From JANMZO01 sp963763135 (lineage in GTDB: Bacteria > Actinomycetota > Acidimicrobiia > Acidimicrobiales > JANYDT01): a stretch of DNA of 64,000 nt. Both the position numbers and the translations under genes were made by a program. Below the pieces are notes generated by a model. That model worked only from the letters and a program-made list of their open reading frames with translations. It had not been told where the DNA came from and made no database searches. Shown here piece by piece: positions 61,327 through 64,000 of the stretch (positions are counted from its first letter, which is position 1; every line of letters starts with the position of its first letter). The stretch covers positions 186,001 to 250,000 of the forward strand of contig CAVXNJ010000003.1 of the NCBI GenBank assembly GCA_963763135.1, given 5' to 3'.

Positions 61327-62541
61327 ATGAGTGAATCAGAAGTTTCGTCCACGCCCGCGTCCTCCGCTATTTCGGTGTCGTTTGCCGATCTTGGCGTTCC
61401 CGAAGAACTGCTGAAGGCGCTCGCCGACAACGGGATCGCCAGCCCGTTTCCGGTTCAGGCCCTCACGATTCCCGATGGTTTGGCCGGTCGCGACGTGTGC
61501 GGTCAGGCCAAGACCGGATCCGGAAAAACACTGGCGTTCGGTATCCCGCTCGTCGCTCGGGCCACGAAGGCCGAGCCCCATAAGCCCACCGCCATGGTCA
61601 TGGTGCCCACCCGAGAACTGGCATCGCAGGTCGAAAAAGAAATCACCTGGCTGGCGGCCTCTCGCAACATGCGGGTGTGTGCTGTCTACGGCGGAAGCTC
61701 GATGGACAAGCAGCGGAAGGAATTGGCCGCTGGTGCCGAAGTGGTGGTCGCTACTCCGGGTCGGTTGATCGACCTCGTGGGTCGCGGCGACATTGATTTG
61801 TCGAATGTCCGCTTTCTTGTGCTCGACGAGGCCGATCGCATGTGCGACATGGGCTTTCTGCCGAACGTTGAGTGGATTCTTCGCCACATGCCGAAGGATC
61901 GCCAGACCATGTTGTTTTCCGCGACCCTCGGGTCCGACGTCAACTACATGATCAAGAACGAGCTGACCGATCCGGTCCGCCACACGATCGAAAGCGACAC
62001 GACCACAGTCGACTCGTCACGGCACCATTTCCTGCTCGTCCATGAGATGGACCGGGTGAAGGTCGTCCGCACCATCGTCGATTCGTTCGACCGGGCGCTG
62101 GTGTTTCTCAACACCAAGCGGGGCTGCGACCGCCTGGTCGACGACCTGAAAGACGTGGGGGTACAGGCCCGTGTCATCCACGGTGACCTCGACCAGACCC
62201 GACGTGACCGCGCGCTCCGTCAGTTCTCGGAAGGTCAGATTCACGTGCTCGTGGCGACCGACGTCGCGGCCCGCGGCCTGCACATCGACGGGGTCGATGT
62301 CGTGTTGCAGTTCGATCCGCCCGACGACCATAAGACCTACCTCCACCGCGCCGGACGCACCGCCCGCGCCGGAGCCACCGGCGTGGTCGTAACGTTCGTG
62401 CTCTGGAACCAGAAGCTCGAGATCGAACGCATGCAAAAGCGTCTCGACCTGTCGATTCCGGTGTTCGAGGTGTTCTCGAACAACCCGATTCTGCAAAAGC
62501 TCGACACCTGGGATGCCACCGATCCCATCCCTTCCGCCTGA
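61327..62541 (+). CDS. DEAD-box RNA helicase
   Basis: 404 residues from ATG 61327. GTG 61306 would add seven. It has the Q motif (SFADLGVPEELLKALADNG...PFPVQALTIP), Walker A AKTGSGKTLAFG, PTRELASQV, VLDEADRMCDMGF, LFSATLG and the helicase C-terminal motifs ATDVAARGLHIDGVD and HRAGRTARAG. The short C-terminus lacks an RNA-binding tail, like RhlE-type proteins. It remodels RNA in ribosome assembly or decay. The lipoate ligase-like gene overlaps its end by 29 bases. Confidence 0.95.
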   Translation: MSESEVSSTPASSAISVSFADLGVPEELLKALADNGIASPFPVQALTIPDGLAGRDVCGQAKTGSGKTLAFGIPLVARATKAEPHKPTAMVMVPTRELASQVEKEITWLAASRNMRVCAVYGGSSMDKQRKELAAGAEVVVATPGRLIDLVGRGDIDLSNVRFLVLDEADRMCDMGFLPNVEWILRHMPKDRQTMLFSATLGSDVNYMIKNELTDPVRHTIESDTTTVDSSRHHFLLVHEMDRVKVVRTIVDSFDRALVFLNTKRGCDRLVDDLKDVGVQARVIHGDLDQTRRDRALRQFSEGQIHVLVATDVAARGLHIDGVDVVLQFDPPDDHKTYLHRAGRTARAGATGVVVTFVLWNQKLEIERMQKRLDLSIPVFEVFSNNPILQKLDTWDATDPIPSA

Positions 62542-63325
62542 ACCGGCGGTTTCGACTCGACCGACTGTCGGAAGCGGGTCGAGTGCGCGTGCCTGGGATG
62601 TGATTGATCGCCGCGGCGCGGCGTCGGAACTGTTCGACGCTGCGTGGTTCGATTCGCTGTGGTCCGGTCCCCTGGGCGACCGCCGGACCGCCGTTCGTCT
62701 TCATCCGACGGGCCCGGCGGTCATCCTCGGCTCGTCGCAGCGCAACGAGATCGTGGATCTGGCCGAGGCGGGGCGTCTCCGAGTCGGGTTGGTCCACCGC
62801 CGCAGCGGCGGCGGCGCAGTGTGGCTCGACGACTCGCTGGTCTGGCTCGACGTCGTGCTTCCCGCAGAAGATCCGCTGGGAGATTCCGACGTACAGAAGG
62901 CGTTCTATTGGCTCGGCGACCTCTTCGTGGAAGTTCTCCGGGAACTCGACGCAGAAGGCGAGTTTGCTGTCCACCGCGGTTCCCTCGGTCGCGATCCGCT
63001 GAACAAACTCATCTGCTTTGCGGGCCTGGGACCGGGTGAAGTGACTCGTGACGGTCGGAAGGTGGTGGGAATCTCACAGCGACGTACCAAGCGGTACACG
63101 CTGTTCCAATGCGGGATCCTTCGCTCCTGGGCACCCGCGACGCTTGTCCGTCTGGTGGACCCGGGTCTGACCGCTTCCGGGTTGCTGGGAACATCGGAAG
63201 ACTCCCGTAGCCACACCGACGCGCTCGATGAACTCGTCGGCGCATTGGCCAATCGGTGCACAGGCCTCGGGGATGCGGCCGACCGAGTGACCGACGAACT
63301 TCTCCGACGCATACAGGACCTCTGA
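62513..63325 (+). CDS. Lipoate-protein ligase A family protein
   Basis: 270 residues. Biotin/lipoate ligase fold: VHRRSGGGAVWLDDSLVWLDVVLP (substrate loop) and GRKVVGISQRRTKRYTLFQCGILRSW with the conserved Lys. It may attach lipoate or octanoate to E2 or H proteins, or act as an amidotransferase. Compared with LplA, it lacks a clear C-terminal accessory domain, so it may be a LipM/LipL-like variant. It starts within the helicase gene and is likely cotranscribed. Confidence 0.85.
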   Translation: MPPIPSLPPEPAVSTRPTVGSGSSARAWDVIDRRGAASELFDAAWFDSLWSGPLGDRRTAVRLHPTGPAVILGSSQRNEIVDLAEAGRLRVGLVHRRSGGGAVWLDDSLVWLDVVLPAEDPLGDSDVQKAFYWLGDLFVEVLRELDAEGEFAVHRGSLGRDPLNKLICFAGLGPGEVTRDGRKVVGISQRRTKRYTLFQCGILRSWAPATLVRLVDPGLTASGLLGTSEDSRSHTDALDELVGALANRCTGLGDAADRVTDELLRRIQDL

Positions 63326-63418
63326 CATCCGGGACCGCCGGACTGGCGTTCACTGCGACCGGTCCGAATCCACCCTGTGACTTCGCTCTGAACCGGTTCC
63401 CGTCGTAGAGTCAGGAAC

Positions 63419-64000
63419 ATGACCGATACCGAAGAGCGCCCCGAGATCATCTACGAGATCGACGGCCACGTTGCCATTCTCCGCTTCAACCGTCCTGAGC
63501 GGATGAACACCATTTCGGGTCCGATGCTCGCGTCGTTGAGTGACCTGCTGCTGAAGGCCGACCGAGACCGAGACGTCCGCTGCATCATCATCACCGGCGA
63601 GGGTCGGGCGTGGTGCGCGGGGCTCGACATCAAGGCCCAGTCCGAGGGCACCGGGTTGCTGTCGAACTCCGGAATGTCATCCCCGGAGTTGGATCTCCGA
63701 GATGCACCGCCGACTGTGCTGCACAACCTCGACACCCCGGTGATCGCGGCGCTGAACGGGGGAGCAGCCGGTTACGGCATGGACCTCGCCCTCGGTTGCG
63801 ACATCCGCATCGCCGCGGCAACGGCCAAGTTGGCGCCAGCCTTCACCAAGCGCGGCATCGTTCCTGAGAGCGGTGGAACGTGGCTTCTTCCGCGCATCGT
63901 CGGATACGCCAAGGCCGCCGAGATCGCGTTCACCGGCCGCACCCTCAACGCCGACGAGTGCCTTGAACTCGGACTGGTCAACCATGTCGTCCCGGCGGAA
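63419..64000 (+). CDS. Enoyl-CoA hydratase/isomerase, 3' truncated by window edge
   Basis: ATG 63419 with a cagga site. 194 codons are visible and the frame is still open at the last base. Crotonase motifs: VAILRFNRPERMNTISGPML, GEGRAWCAGLDIKAQSEG (oxyanion hole), LNGGAAGYGMDLALGCDIRIAA and FTKRGIVPESGGTWLLPRIVG with the catalytic Glu in PESGGT. About 65 to 80 residues should follow. Both catalytic glutamate positions look normal. Substrate unknown. It follows lipoate ligase on the same strand with a 93-base gap. Confidence 0.9.
   Translation, partial: MTDTEERPEIIYEIDGHVAILRFNRPERMNTISGPMLASLSDLLLKADRDRDVRCIIITGEGRAWCAGLDIKAQSEGTGLLSNSGMSSPELDLRDAPPTVLHNLDTPVIAALNGGAAGYGMDLALGCDIRIAAATAKLAPAFTKRGIVPESGGTWLLPRIVGYAKAAEIAFTGRTLNADECLELGLVNHVVPAE

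Overview
The window is about 64 kb of high-GC DNA from an actinobacterium, most likely a member of the class Acidimicrobiia (Ilumatobacter-like). The lineage call is an inference from gene content and codon style, with no search behind it. The content includes an F420-type LLM oxidoreductase, a WhiB regulator, a DUF3040 membrane protein, a PimB-like glycosyltransferase, an exonuclease/UvrC fusion, PPi-dependent phosphofructokinase, LexA-box-like sites and a MoxR-DUF58-transglutaminase operon. Both window edges cut genes: a dihydropyrimidinase on the left and an enoyl-CoA hydratase on the right. I see no phage, insertion sequence, CRISPR array, plasmid gene or tRNA gene. This is chromosomal core and semi-core sequence with one RNA gene, rnpB, on the minus strand at 19.8-20.2 kb.

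Layout. 0-8 kb: hydantoinase/dihydropyrimidinase, LLM oxidoreductase, LysR regulator and a complete ABC importer (permease, ATPase, permease, THI5/NMT1-like lipoprotein), probably for uptake and breakdown of a pyrimidine-like compound. 8-15 kb: enoyl-CoA hydratase, Nudix, secreted protein, lgt, class A PBP, zinc-ribbon coiled-coil protein, membrane hydrolase. 15-19.8 kb: two-component system, DUF4173-like membrane protein, LOG-family protein. 20-24.6 kb: rnpB, sulfite-oxidase-like protein, FGGY kinase, membrane protein, Nudix. 24.7-28 kb: a redox cluster of Fur/PerR regulator, rubrerythrin, CCG-type Fe-S protein and DUF3501. 28.5-35 kb: WhiB, trpD, exonuclease/GIY-YIG protein, NYN ribonuclease-like protein, small Cys-rich protein, queG. 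35-41 kb: glycosyltransferase, SRPBCC, ROK kinase, YchJ, TetR, PlsC, ACT. 41-48 kb: two CitE/Mcl-type CoA lyases, glycerol kinase, PPi-PFK, SRPBCC, acyl-CoA synthetase. 48-57 kb: a ybaK-membrane-IMPase operon, Nudix, dinB, DUF3040 and the transglutaminase-DUF58-MoxR operon. 57-64 kb: acyl-CoA dehydrogenase, small conserved protein, HNH nuclease, TAP-type peptidase, DEAD helicase, LplA-like ligase, enoyl-CoA hydratase.

Two window-wide signals stand out. First, at least seven otherwise normal genes each carry one single-base indel (six insertions, one deletion). The likeliest cause is sequencing or assembly error, so these genes should be read as intact after correction. Second, intergenic spacers repeatedly contain short perfect tandem repeats with units of about 15-21 nt and 2-5 copies, unrelated in sequence to one another.

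The best candidate for an under-described system is the Fur/PerR - rubrerythrin (no rubredoxin domain) - Fe-S/CCG protein - DUF3501 cluster, which looks like a self-contained peroxide-reduction or redox-repair chain.
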